From Rhizophagus clarus (lineage: Eukaryota; Glomeromycota; Glomeromycetes; Glomerales; Glomeraceae), in assembly GCA_015698045.1 (NCBI GenBank), contig BLAL01000234.1, positions 62,001 through 126,000 on the forward strand: a stretch of 64,000 nucleotides of DNA, written 5' to 3'. The notes under the pieces are model-generated. The model was not told the origin of the DNA. It made no database searches and saw nothing but the letters and a program-made list of their open reading frames with translations. The stretch's first letter is position 1; each line of letters opens with the position of its first letter. This document shows, piece after piece, positions 9,651 to 22,000 of this stretch. The translations under genes and the position numbers were made by a program.

Positions 9651-12145
9651 CGATGAATCAGACGAACCATCCGATTCTTTAGATTTGACCACCAGTCTTA
9701 CTTTTTCTGATTGGGAAGATTTCAAAGCATGGATGCATAGGTTCGTATTAAAAAAGGGTTTCAGTTACAAAATTAGAATGAGTGAATACATTGAGGGTGT
9801 ATTGCGAAGGGTTACTTATGAATGCACGAAGTCTGGATTTCATATTTCACAAGCCACGTCAGATCTAACAAAGAAACGTAATACTCATTCTCAACGAACA
9901 TCATGTCCTTGGAGAGTTAATCTAACTTATCCAAAAACAAGTAACATTGTGAAAATCAATTCATTTAATGATGTCTATAACCATCCGCTTACCTCAATGA
10001 TCCAAGAAATAGCTCCTCGGTTCCAGAAGTTAACACAAGAAATGCTGGCTGATGTGGAGAAATACGTCATTCAAGGACACATGGATTCGATATCTATATA
10101 TCCCTTATTGAAACATGATTATCTGAATCAACCTATCCACAGGAAAGACTTGTATAACACGGTTTACCAGTTTCGTAAAAAAAATAATCTGGCAGATGGT
10201 AATGCTTCGCAAATGTTTCAATTATTAATGGATTGGAAAGATTCCGAGCCACTTTGAGTTATAAAAACTCGACTAGATCCAATATCAAGAAGATTAGTTT
10301 CTTTGTTGTGGATGTCTCCTGTACAGAGGAAATTATATAACCAATATAATGATGTTGTCATAGTGAATAGCACTTATAACACGAACTGATTCCAGATGGT
10401 CCTTTGTGTAGTAACTGTAATTGACAACAATTACAGAACCAGAATCGTTGCATATGCAATCATTGAAGATGAAACGCTAGATACATACTAGTGGATACTT
10501 GATAGCATTCTTACTGAGACAGGTGTTTCTTCACGAATTGTTTTTTCTGATTCAGATCCCTCTCTGATTCGTTCGATCAAGGATATTTTTCCCAATGCCC
10601 ATCATCTGATATGTATATTTCACATAGACCTAAACCTTCAGAAAAAACTTAAGGGAAAGTTAGGCAGTCAGTTTGAGGAATTTCATTATAAGTTCTATGT
10701 ATGCTGGAATTCTCTTTGCGAAGAATTGTTTGAACTTCGCTGGAATCAACTAATTGAACAATATCCTGCAGCAGCCAAATATCTGTCTAACATTTTCTAT
10801 AATATTAAAGATTCATGGGCGGTACCTTGGATTCGTAAAAAATTCACAGCTGGTGTACAAAGCACACAGCGAATTGAGTCAATAAATAGGCATATTCATG
10901 ATAAAGTGAATCGTTCTACTTCATTATGTAATCTATTGATTAGTATTACTGACCATGTTAAAAATAACGAATACTTAGAAAATTTTGAAGTTGAAAGAAA
11001 CGCATTACCTACGATCGGTATGCCGATGCTGAACGAAAGATTCTTTAGTAGAGTTGATGCCATTATTAAAAAGTTTTTGACTCCTGTGATGCTTGGTAAG
11101 CAAAGATCACAAATGAATCAATCTGTATGTTATGATATTAATCAAATTACAGAATGGCATCATTTGATAGAGGTAAATCATTTGGCAAATTTTATTTGAC
11201 TCATATCCCCTAGTTCATCTTGATATTCGATTATTAACTTCGTATTTCTGATTATAGATGAAAACTGATAATGAAGAAATAAGTGTAGGAATTAGGGAAC
11301 AAAAGCAGGACACAAAACAAATTCTTTTACGATCGCTGGTGTCAAATCTACCAATAGAAGCAATCCTCAAAGTATGGAACATACGAGCAACAGCACATAT
11401 GGAATCAGACATTATGTAATTTTGCTTAATGATGGTACGCATCTATGTACCTGTCTTTTATTGGTCAATAAAGGGTTAGTATGTCGGCACTTTTTCCGTA
11501 TTGGCACCTACTTTAGATTCGCAACCTTTCATATAGGTATGATCCCAAATCGATGGTACTTGAATCCCGATGTTGAACTAAACGATCTCCTGCAACAATA
11601 TTCTTTTATTCCAATATGTGATAAGATACAATTGGAAGATAACATACCTTTTGAAAATCATATCACCTTCTGATATTTTTTTCCATTTGGATCGATTCAT
11701 ATGGTTCACCATCATCTCATTCATCCCAATCATCCCAATCATCTGTAAGATCATCTAAAGTTATATACGCAGAATTATCCAGATTATCGAAGAAGGCCAT
11801 TGACTGTACTATTAAATCTGAAATGCAGAACGAATTGTCAAATCTTTTCAAGGCCTTTATCTATGATATACAAAGTAGGCTGGAGAAGAACTCAATTGAT
11901 GTTAATAATCTGCTAGTTATCAAACATAAAGGACGGCCACCGAAAAGGCTTGTAGCAAATGTTGAAAAAGGCGTATTACATAAGGAAAAGAAAGTTTTAA
12001 AAGATAGTAGTGCTGTTAATGTAATAGAAGGTCAAAGTAGAAGTAACTTAGAGAACTCAACAAATATTATAAAAAGCTGAAAATGTAGAAAATGTTATCA
12101 ATATGGGCATTACGCAAAAACGTGTCCCAATGTTATTACTTAGGC
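9620..12145 (+). pseudogene. MULE transposase relic (FAR1, MULE, SWIM, zinc knuckle)
   Basis: Domains in order: FAR1-like DNA-binding region (about 9700-9980, with FKAW, YECTKSG and CPWRVNL); the MULE catalytic domain (about 10340-10680, reading VVIVNSTYNTN, FSDSDPSLIRS and HHLICIFH); helical part to 11172; an intron 11173-11257 (GTAAAT to TTATAG); a SWIM zinc finger (C-x-C-x9-C-x-H near 11445-11505); a GRPPKR AT-hook-like motif near 11930; and a CCHC knuckle (CRKC-x4-H-x4-C near 12090-12130). The expected first catalytic Asp (DSTY) is Asn here. In-frame stops fall at 10255 (TGA), 10387 (TGA), 10489 (TAG) and 12078 (TGA), and there is a frameshift near 11372. Long stretches stay open, so the copy died fairly recently. 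Confidence 0.9.
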
Positions 12146-12177
12146 GTTTTATTATTTTATTGGTTCATTGGTTTAAT

Positions 12178-13623
12178 AGGACCCCGGATAATTATAATAA
12201 AGATCACATCTGCAGTACTAATTAAAAATCCAATGGAATATACATAAATTTTGCCATATAAATATACATTTTTATCATATGACCTTCTATTGTACTATAA
12301 ATATCCACTTTTATCATATGACCTCATAGTAAATTTTAACAAAAAAAAAAGATTTTGTATTAAAAATATGGATTAACTGGATTATATTATTTTTAAACTG
12401 AAATTAGCCAGAATTTTTCTATTAGATTTAATTTTATAATTTATAATTTTATAACTGCTATAATCTCTGCAGAATATGCATTACTTGTATTACTTTCAAA
12501 ATTATTTTAATAAAAGACCAAATAATTTTTTTAAAAAGATTATATTTATGATTTACTATATAAAGTAATCCTTTGCTAATATTTAATTCTTTTTACATCA
12601 CATTACTTCAGTTCTTTTATTGTTAGAATTCTTAAATAAAAGAATAATTGCTATAAAGACCTGCTTTTTAATAAAGATTACATCCCTAGTATGCATGCAT
12701 TTTATAAAAATGAAAATAAAAGGCGTTAGTTATATTCTTAAACCAAATTGTTAAGAAAAATATCTCTCTTTTCAAATTTAAGCCAGAAAATTTGAATCAA
12801 ATCCTACAAAATAGACAAAAAAAAACATTAGTAATGTTCTCAAACAAAATTATTAAAGAACATCTTTCTCTTTATCACCCATTAAAGAAATTGCCCCCTT
12901 TAAATTTTACCTATTATTCTCTTTTCAAATTTATTTTCAAGTCAAAAGATCCCAATTTGTTTCTACAAAAATAAATAAAACAAAAAGAACATCAATAACG
13001 TTCTTAAAATAAAAAAAAATAATAAGTTTAGTAGCTTACTCATTTCTATAGTTTAAGAAAATAAAAATCAAAATTTACCTAAAATAATTTGCAAATCTGC
13101 AATTACATAACTCTGTATTCTATAATACTAACATTTTAACATATTTTGGCAATTTAAACCTGATGGCAAAACTAAATTTCAATCCAAACATATTTTAGCG
13201 TATGCTGTATATTATTTTGTAATGCTGTAATAAAAAGCTACAAACTCCTGGAAAAAAAAGCAATTAGCTATTTCTTGCTTAAACAATTTAATATGTAAAA
13301 AAATAGAAAAATATCTTAAATTAGCATTAAATTTTTGATCTAGAAAAAAATCAATATACAATATCCATATTAATTTACAGCATTATAGTATGGCATTACA
13401 GCATTATAGTTAAAATATACACTTTATAATAAAGCATTACATATGACTTTAAATATTTATCCAAAATTATATACTTTTTTTACTGTGATCTAATTTAGTG
13501 ATACTCTATTTTTGCATGTAACTTTTACTCAAAATACCCGTTTTTTCATATGACCTTCCTATTAAAAATGCAAAAAAATATAGGTTTTTTGCATATGATC
13601 TTTATTATAATTAACCGGGGTTC
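12178..13623. mobile_element. TIR element with 9-bp TSD, nested in the MULE
   Basis: The ends are inverted repeats: GGACCCCGG then TAATTATAATAAAGATCA at 12179, against GAACCCCGG then TAATTATAATAAAGATCA read inversely from 13623. They are flanked by the direct repeat TGGTTTAAT (12169-12177 and 13624-13632). Short ATCATATGACCT motifs recur just inside both ends. There is no transposase. The interior (about 12750-13080) has minus-strand splice-like units of the same kind as the array at 5990, with a CTAAC/CTAATG motif and a TTTTGTAG acceptor at about 12811 and 12965. The 9-bp TSD would suit a MULE-related non-autonomous element. Confidence 0.75.
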
Positions 13624-13745
13624 TGGTTTAATTAATAAAATCATGTCACATAACATATAATATTACTATAATTACATAATTCGCGTTTAAATAAATTGTA
13701 AAAATCCAAAAAAAGGAAATTTTTATGCAAATCACGTGATACAGG

Positions 13746-14379
13746 TAAGGATGGTGCCGCAATTGATTTATCAAATCCGCAATATTGCGGATTTTGGAGT
13801 TGAATTGCGGTTAGTGAACCGCAATTCCGCAATTCACCTGATCGGTTTTGGCAGTTTACCGAACCGATTTAATAAAAAAAATGTTTACGCAACGTTTTTT
13901 TTAATTAATTTAACGAAAAAACGTTGCGAAACGTTTTTTCAAAGTATTTTAATTAATAAAAAACATTTCGCAACGTTTTTTAATTAATTTAAAGAAAAAA
14001 CGTTGCGAAACGTTTTTTCAAAGTATTTTAATTAAAAAAAACGTTTCGCAACATTTTTTTAATTAATTTAAAGAAAAAACGTTGCGAAATGTTTTTTCAA
14101 AGTATATTTTAATTAAAAAAAACGTTTCACAACGTTTTTTTGGATTGCTTTAGCGAAATTGCAATTCCGCAAATGTATCGCAATTCCGCAAATGTGCTGC
14201 AATTCCGCAATTATTCCGCAATTGAATTGCGGTACTTTGCGGAATTGCAGAATATTTGCGGAATTGCGGACAATTGCGGATTGCGGAATTGCGGATATTT
14301 AGGTTTAAAAATCCGCAATGTTCCGCAATACCGTAAATCGCAATTATTCCGCAATTGCTTATTTGCGGCACCATCCTTA
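13746..14379. mobile_element. 634-bp hAT-type MITE in the MULE right TIR
   Basis: Perfect 17-bp TIRs (TAAGGATGGTGCCGCAA and its complement) are flanked by a perfect 8-bp duplication GATACAGG (13738-13745 and 14380-14387), the hAT signature. The subterminal regions are packed with CCGCAATT motifs in both orientations. The core (13880-14140) holds about four imperfect copies of a palindromic unit with AACGTTGCGAAACGTTTTTT and TTAATTAA. Non-coding. Perfect TIRs and TSD point to a young insertion. Confidence 0.92.
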
Positions 14380-14453
14380 GATACAGGTACAGACACCCCG
14401 TGTACAATTAGAAATTGCCTTCTTTAAATTAATTAAATAATTTAAATTTATGA

Positions 14454-17156
14454 TATAGATGGCCTAATAATTACTTGGTCAAAAACATAATTTGTAAATC
14501 AAATATATAAATAATTATGTATTTCATAATTATTTATATAGAATGTAAATAATTATATCAAATGTAATTGCTGTAAATACTATTAGATGTAAAAATATTA
14601 CTGAAACTGATAATACCAGTATTTTTATATGTAAAAAATGCAAAAAAATGCTAAAACTAAATTCTGGTGTTATTATTATACATAAAAAATGTGAAAAAAT
14701 GCTAAAACTATAAGTTTTGGCATCTTTATATATAAAAAATGCAAAAAATATCAAAACTGACAAGTTTTAGCATTTTTATATATTAAAAATGCAAAAAATG
14801 CCAAAACTAACAAGTTCTGGCATTTTTATATATAAAAGATGCAAAAAACTGTCTTTTATATGTTAAAAGTCAAAAAAAATGCTGGACTGACTGTACTAGC
14901 ATTTTTATTTGTTAAAATGCAAAAAAATACCAAAACTAATAGCTCCAGTATTTTTATATATAAAAAACATAAAAAAATACCAAAACTAATAATTTCAGCA
15001 TTTTTATATGTAAAAAGTAAAGAAAAAAACTGCTGGAACAGACAGTTCTGGTATTTTTATATATAAAAAATGCAAAAAAACTGTCATTTATATATTAAAA
15101 GTCAAAAAAAAATACTGAACTGATTGTACTAGTTTTTTTATTTATTAAAATACAAAAAAATGCCAAAACTAACAGTTCTAGCATTTATATATAAAAAATG
15201 CAAAAAATGTTAAAACTGACAAGTTCTGGCATTTTTTATATAAAAAATACAAAAAATGCTAAAACTGACAAGTTCCAGCATTTTTATATATAAAAAATGC
15301 AAAAACCACTTTTTATATGTTAAAAGTTAAAAAAAAAATGCCTGACTGACTGTACTGGCATTTTTATTCATTAAAATATAAAAAAAAATATCAAAACAAA
15401 CAGTTCTAATGTTTTTATATATAAAAATGCAAAAAACGCTAAACTGACAGATTTGGTATTTTTATATATAAAAAGTAAAGAAAAAAATACTGAAACTGAT
15501 AAGTTCTAGCATTTTTATATATAAAAAATGCAAAAAATGCTGAAACTGATAAGTTTTAATATTTTTATACAGTTAACTCTCTCTATAGTCATACATTTGG
15601 AATAGTCAATATTTGGTGACTATAATAAGATGTGACTATAGACAATAAAATCTTATAATTAAATCAGTAATTTTGGCCAGAATTATAAATTGTAATAATT
15701 TTAGTTAAATATTCACATCACAATAATTTTGTCAATATTATTCCAATTATTATAGATTTATAGCTATTAGTTTTCTCTTGATGAGACAATTCCAATGAGT
15801 CTATGATCATTATAATCTGATCACTAGAACCTGTAATAATTAAAATACAGTCAAAATATTTAATATTACGCAAATTTTACATATAAAAAATGCTAATCTG
15901 GTCTTTAAAATCGAATTTCTCAGTCAATATTAATCAATCATTATAAAATTATTACCATTGGCTTCCTCTCAACGAGACGATTCTAATGAGCCTAAGATCA
16001 TTAAAATCTGATTACTAAAACTTGTAATAATTAAAATACAATCAAAATATTTAATATTACGTGAATTTTACATATAAAAAATATTGATTTGGCCTTTAAA
16101 ATTGAATTGCTTAGTCAATATTAATCCAATCATTATAAAATTATTACCATTGGCTTCCTCTCAACAAAATGATTCTAATAAGCCTAACATTATTAAAATC
16201 TGTTTACTAGAACCCATAGTAATTAAAATAAAGTAATATTACACAAATTTTACATATATAGAATGCTAATTTAATATTTAAAATTGGATTACTTGATCAA
16301 TATTAATCTAATCACTATAAAATTACTACCAACTGATTCCTTTTAATGAGATGAACCTAATGAGCTAAAGATCATTGAAATCTGATCATTAAATTATAGA
16401 ACAATTATATTTTAACAAATATCTTTTTATAATCACATATATATAAAATTTTTAAAAAAAGATGTGATAGTGACTATAGATAGTTTGTGACTATAAATAA
16501 TAGTTTTTATATATAAAAAATTTGGAACACTCAACTAAGATGACTATATAGGGTAATGTGATTATAATGAAGGTGACTATAAAGAGAATTGACTGTATAT
16601 AAAAGATGTAAAAAACTGCCTTTTATATATTAAAAGTCAAAAAAAAATGCCAGACTGACTGTACTAGTGTTTTTATTTATTAAAATACAAAAAAATAGTT
16701 CTGGCATATTTATATATAAAAAATGCAAAAAAATGTTAAAACTGATAGTTTTGGCATTTTTATATGTAAAAAGTAAAGAAAAAAATATCAGAACAGATAA
16801 TTCTAGCATTTTTATTTGTAAAATGCAAAAAAAAATGCCAAAACTGTTAGTTTTAGCATTTTTTATATAAAGTCAAAAAAAATTGTCAGACTAACTGTTA
16901 TAACATTATTATTCGTTAAAATGCAAAAAATACTGAAACTGATTATTCTGGCATTTTCATTCGTAAAAAAAAACATATTCTAATATATTTACAAAATGAA
17001 ATTACATGACTTGGGATTAGCCAATGATATTTACACTAATTATGTGTAGCATAAATAATTACGTATTTACGTATTTTTTAAAAAATCTAGTAATTAATTA
17101 CCAGAATTACAAATTACGTATTTATATGTAAATATGGAATTACCAGGCCATGTATA
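14454..17156. mobile_element. hAT-type non-autonomous element made of palindromic repeats (copy 1)
   Basis: Flanked by an 8-bp duplication ATTTATGA (14446-14453 and 17157-17164). The ends start TATAGATGGCCT and, inversely, TATACATGGCCT, and extended inverted similarity follows (AATTTGTAA, GTAAATAATTA). The core (14560-15567 and 16600-16980) is a degenerate tandem repeat of 55-75 bp in which each unit is a small palindrome of AAAATGC(C)AAAACTGACAG and TTTTGGCATTTTT separated by TATATATAAAA. It contains the pogo-like insertion 15570-16595. A second copy lies at 43304-51886. The short open frames in the core have no coding character. Confidence 0.85.
15570..16595. mobile_element. Pogo-like (Tc1/mariner) non-autonomous element
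   Basis: TIRs CAGTTAACTCTCTCTATAGT and, inversely, CAGTCAATTCTCTTTATAGT are flanked by TA on both sides (15568-15569, 16596-16597). CAGT ends with TA duplications are typical of pogo-group elements. The interior is four tandem copies of a unit of about 188 bp, marked by GATCATTAAAATCTGATTAC at about 15806, 15996, 16187 and 16372. No transposase. A rearranged second copy lies at 19038-22411 in the opposite orientation. Confidence 0.85.
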
Positions 17157-17164
17157 ATTTATGA

Positions 17165-18924
17165 TTATTTTAAAATTATATTATTATTCTAATCTTACTT
17201 TTTGCTATAGGTCTGCCCAATATACAAATAGAATTTTTAAACCTTTTTATATGAAAATTTACTGGAAAAATATATTAGTTAGTGGAAATATTACAAGATT
17301 AAAAGAAAATTTTTTTGTATTATAATATCACAATATAAATTATTGGTACAGTATAATCTTAAAGTCTATAATCCAAAGTTGGTCAAAATTAGTTAAAATG
17401 ATTAAAATTAATGATTTTTAAATCATAATTTTGGCTAAAATTTTCTTAATTCTAGCCAAATTCATAATATTAACCTAAATTTGATTAAAATCAAAATTTT
17501 TAAATTATAAATAATACTGCATTACATAATATAATATCATTTTTAACAATTATAAATATGTTTGTTTAGTTCTTAAGAACATATTTATAAACAATAAAAA
17601 GTAAAAACTTTACTTTATTCAGTTTAATCTGATTAAAGAAGGTTGCTTATTATAAACCTATTTTAATATAGTAAACTAATAAAATATTAAAAAAACTTTT
17701 TTAACTTTTTTTTTTTGCTTATTTTTTTAAAATATTTCATAAATATCTTTTATTTTAATGCTATTTAGATATAAAAAAAATTTTTACTTATTTATTTTTA
17801 TTTATTTACAATATATATATTTGTGATTTAATAGTTAATACAGTTAATATAAATTTTTTTATAAATAAATAGTTTTTATTTTATTTTCATGTCAAATAAA
17901 TTAAAATCTAAAAAATATTAAATTTCTTTTAATAAATTATAAGTATTAACATCATCACCATAATACTATGATTTAGCATTAAAAGTTTAATTTAAATAAA
18001 CAAAAAAACTATTATATCTAACCAGTTTTTTAATTAAAAAACAATTTATAGTATCAAGATAAATCTAATGATGTTATTTTGATAAATAAAAAAAGATTTA
18101 TTAGCATTCTAATTAAAAAATTTGGCTTAATAATCACCTTTTAAACTTAATGAAAATTATTTATTTCACTAAATTACATTTAAAAATAAAATATTTGCTA
18201 GTTAAAAAAGCTTTCATTAAAAATTTATAGGAATAAAAAATATTTTTTTATATTATAAAAAGTGGTTTTTGCAGTTTATACAAAACAAACTAATTAACTA
18301 ACTGTCTTTTTTAATAAAACTTCTTTCTCTTATAAAATTATATATATATTTTTACTGTTTAAATTGTATTTTATACCTACTTTTAAGTTCAATCAGGAGA
18401 AAAATTATATTTTTAAGATAATCTTTCTTATATATATATATAAAAGAAAAAAAAATATTACTAAAATAAAAATGATGATGGAAATTTATAATACATATAA
18501 CAAATTATCAATTTATTTAATTTGTGTAAGTATTATATAAGAAATTTCTTTTTTTAGCTATAGGGTAAAATAATTGATAATAGTTATACATTATTTTAAT
18601 TAATGATTATTAACTCAAGTAACATTTCTGATATCTGATATAATTAGTTTTACATTTAGTAATTTTAAAATTATAAGTTTCTAACTGTTTAATACTTTTG
18701 TAAAAAAAAATTTTTTATTTTTTTTTTAAATAAAAAAAAATAAGAAAAAGTTTAAAAGTTTATAAGTTAGCTTATAACTTGTAAGTTAAACTTAAACAAG
18801 CTATATTAAAGTTTAGCTCAATATAAGTTAGCTTGATTGACTGCAAGACTGACTGCAAGTCACAGCTTAGCTTAGCTCAATATATGTGGTTTGTAAACTA
18901 GCTTAAATCTAAGCAATTTATAAT
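17165..18924. other. AT-rich non-coding stretch
   Basis: No gene, tRNA or clear element. There are short recurrent phrases: AATTTTGGCTAAAATT near 17430, and TAGCTTATAACTTGTAAG/AGCTTAGCTCAATAT around 18760-18910, where AGCTTA-type words repeat in both orientations. Confidence 0.5.
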
Positions 18925-19037
18925 TTTTAGACATATTTTAAAATATAATATATCAGATACTTAATATGTATAAATGCCTGATATATATCTGATTAGTCAT
19001 TAATATGTAAGTATTTAATATATACCAATTTTGACTA
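18925..19037. mobile_element. Relic of a CACTA right end
   Basis: Aligns with the right end of the intact CACTA-like element (about 34317-34447): both share TTTTAGACATATTTT, ATATCTGATTAGTCA or its close variant, and a terminal ATTTTGACYAGTG. The ATATCGGG motifs have mostly decayed to ATATATC/CTGATATAT. It abuts the pogo-like relic directly. Confidence 0.65.
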
Positions 19038-22000
19038 GTGTATAGTCACATTACCCTATATAGTTGCTTTAATTGAGTATTCTAAATTTTTATATATAAA
19101 ATTTATTATTTATAGTCACAAACTACTTATAAGTACTACTCTATAAAAAAATTAAATAAGAAATTTATATATTATTTTATATGAAAAAAGTCATATGAAT
19201 ATTGTATGATTATCATATGATAAATGTAGAATTTTTTGTATAAAAATATATATGTAAAAAAATACATGATATGGAAATCTGTTCAATTCTGTATTATAAA
19301 ATTACGGTTTATATACTGAAAAATACTGAAAAATACATAAATTATACATTTTTTTAACATAATTTATAATATAAATTTTATTATTTAATTTTAATTTTTA
19401 AATAATAATATTTTCATTGAATATGTTTTATTATATTATTAAATCAATATTTAAATAATAAATAAATAAATAATATTTTATTTAGAAAATTTCTATTTGT
19501 ATACGATATGTCTAAATACTGTATCATATGATTTTATAAAAAAAACTTTATCTGTCCAAATTTTCAATTTTATTAATTTTATTTTAGATTTTAATGGCTA
19601 GTTTTATGATAAAAATAAGTTACATCATAAAAAATTGCATAATTTTAATTGTATTGTTAATGTAATGTTATAATATTAATGCAATATATAAGAAAATTAT
19701 AGTAAGGAAGGATAGTGAAAAATTAAGGGTATGAAAAAAAGGAAAAATAAATGAAAAGGGATGAAGATAATTAAATAAGAAGTAAAAGGAAAAAAAAGGT
19801 AAAGGATAGTGAAAAGGAACGAAAAAAATGAAGAAATAATGAGATAAATGAAAAATAAAAGAGAAATAAAAAGGAACAAACGAAAGAAATAAAAAAAGTG
19901 AAAGGAATAAAAAGAAGTTAAAGGGAATGAAAAAATAAAAGAATAGTGAAAAAAAATAAAAGAAACAAATGATTAATAAGAAAGAACAAGATGAAATGAA
20001 AGAAAATGAAGAGAAGCAAAGGGAATGAAAAATAATGAAGAAAATAAAAAAAGCAATGAAAGAATCTAAGGATCAATGAAATGAAACAATGAAAGATCAC
20101 AGAAGAAATCACAAAAGAAATAAAAAAAGAAATAAAGGAAAAAAAGAGAAGTGAAAAATAAAAGAAAAAAAATGAAAAAAATGAAGGGAAAAGTGAAAAA
20201 AATGAAAAAAACAATGAAATAATTAAAGGAAAGTAAGAAAAATAAAGGGGAAACAATACAAGAAAGACCAGAACCATAGAAAAAAGGAAAAGAAAATTGG
20301 TTAATATTATTTTAAAGAAAATAAACAATGAGAAAAAGACAAAAAAAACTTATGTAAATATTCACTAAGATAATATACGTTTAAAGAAAAGATAAAAAGG
20401 TTAGTAAAAATAAAGAAAAGAATGAAGAAAAAACAAAAAAAGTAAAACTCATTTTGAATTTCTGCCAAAATGGAATTAAAAACAGCTACGTTAAAAAAAA
20501 ATGAACAAGTTAATAAAAGTTAAAAGAAAAAATAATAAAAGCAAAAAAACTATTTATTATCTTCTCAAAGTTAAAAAAGTAGTTAAAGATCACGCTTAAA
20601 GAATCTAAAAAAATATGAAAAAAAAGAAATAAATAAATTATTTAACACATCGTGTAAATTACATCATTAAATTATGTGTACCGTGTTCAAACATATCATA
20701 TAAACTAAGAAATTTCTTTTATTTAATACAAATATTTCATTTCTTATTACATTTCTTTAACTTTATTAAAAACTAAACTCCTCCCTATACTGTATCATAC
20801 CTACAGTAATTCTAGAATTATTCTGTGCTAATCTCCAAAAATTGGCATTCCTATAAAAAAAAAAATATGAAAAAGATAATCCACAAAAAAAAATCAACTC
20901 AAGAAAAAATAAATCAACTTGCAAAGAAAGAAATCAACCCACAAAAAAAGTAACCAACTCATGAAAAAAAAAATCAACCTGTGAAAAGAAAATAACTTAC
21001 AAAAAGAACTGACCTACAATAAAAAAAAAGAAGGCTCAAAACTGATTTACTACAAAAAGAGAAATTAAATTACCTACAAAAATAAAAAAATCTGAAATTA
21101 ACCTACAAAAAAAAAGTCTTTGAAGCATCTTACAAAAAAAAAAGAATGAACTAACTTATAAAAAAAAAGAAACCTAAACCTGATCTTTAAAAAGAAAAAG
21201 ACTCTCACCCTATAAGAAAATTAAACAAAAAAAAATATTATCTCAATATAAAAAAATTATCTTTAATAAAAAAAAAAATTTATAAAAGAAAGGGGAGCGA
21301 GGTGCATGGAGTGAAAAATGAATAGTAAAAATAAAAAATAATTTTTTAATAAAGTTGGGAAAAATAAAGAGAAATAAAAATAGGGAATAAAAATAAGGAA
21401 TAAAAAGAACCAATAATGAAAACTTTTTTAAAAAAAAGTGAAAAAAAAAAATATTTTTTTAAAAAGAAGGGGTTGGAATAAAAAGTAGAATAGAAAGAAA
21501 GAATTTATTATTTTTTATTAAAAAAAAGAAGTAGTAGGTAAAAAGAAAATCAAGAGAAAAAAAAATTTTTTTTAGAAGAAAGTTAGAGGGAGAAGAGAAA
21601 AAAAAAAATATGGGAAATAAAAAAGGAGGGTATAAATAAAAAATGGGAAGGAAAACAAAAAATGTATCATAACAAAACAATAATTACGTGATTTCATATT
21701 ATAATACCTGATACAAAATAACAATAAATTATTAAGTTTAAAAATTCTGTATAAATCCATATATATTAATTTTTTTGAAAAAATATTCAAAAATAAATTG
21801 TGTATTAAATATATAGAATTACTATACAGAATTTACAAAATATATGATAATAGTATACAAAACGCATTATTTCTATATATGGATTTTTTATAGGGCTATC
21901 ATATCCTTTTTTAAAAAATTTTATATATATATGATTATAAAAAATATTTATTAGAATATAATTATTCTATAATCTAATAATCAGATTTCAATGATCTTTA

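Larger units (their letters stand above)
9062..14400 (+). mobile_element. MULE (Mutator-like) element with two nested insertions
   Basis: The left end (CGGGGGTGTCTGTAC from 9062) is matched, read inversely, by the right end at 14400 (CGGGGTGTCTGTAC). Once the MITE at 13746-14379 is removed, the similarity continues through TATCAC-TGATT and AAATTTCCTTTTTT for about 50 bp. It encloses a FAR1/MULE-type transposase relic. The element was later entered by the TIR element at 12178-13623 and, inside its right TIR, by the MITE. Removing both leaves about 3.2 kb. No clear flanking duplication remains. Confidence 0.75.

Noticed and set aside
13880..14120. Possible CRISPR-like array (regular near-identical repeats)
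   Set aside because: The repeats are palindromic, without unique spacers of constant size, inside a MITE of eukaryotic DNA.
19697..20328. Minus-strand frame of 136 codons, almost all Phe/Leu/Ser
   Set aside because: Pure by-product of the A/G-only plus strand; no start context or domain.
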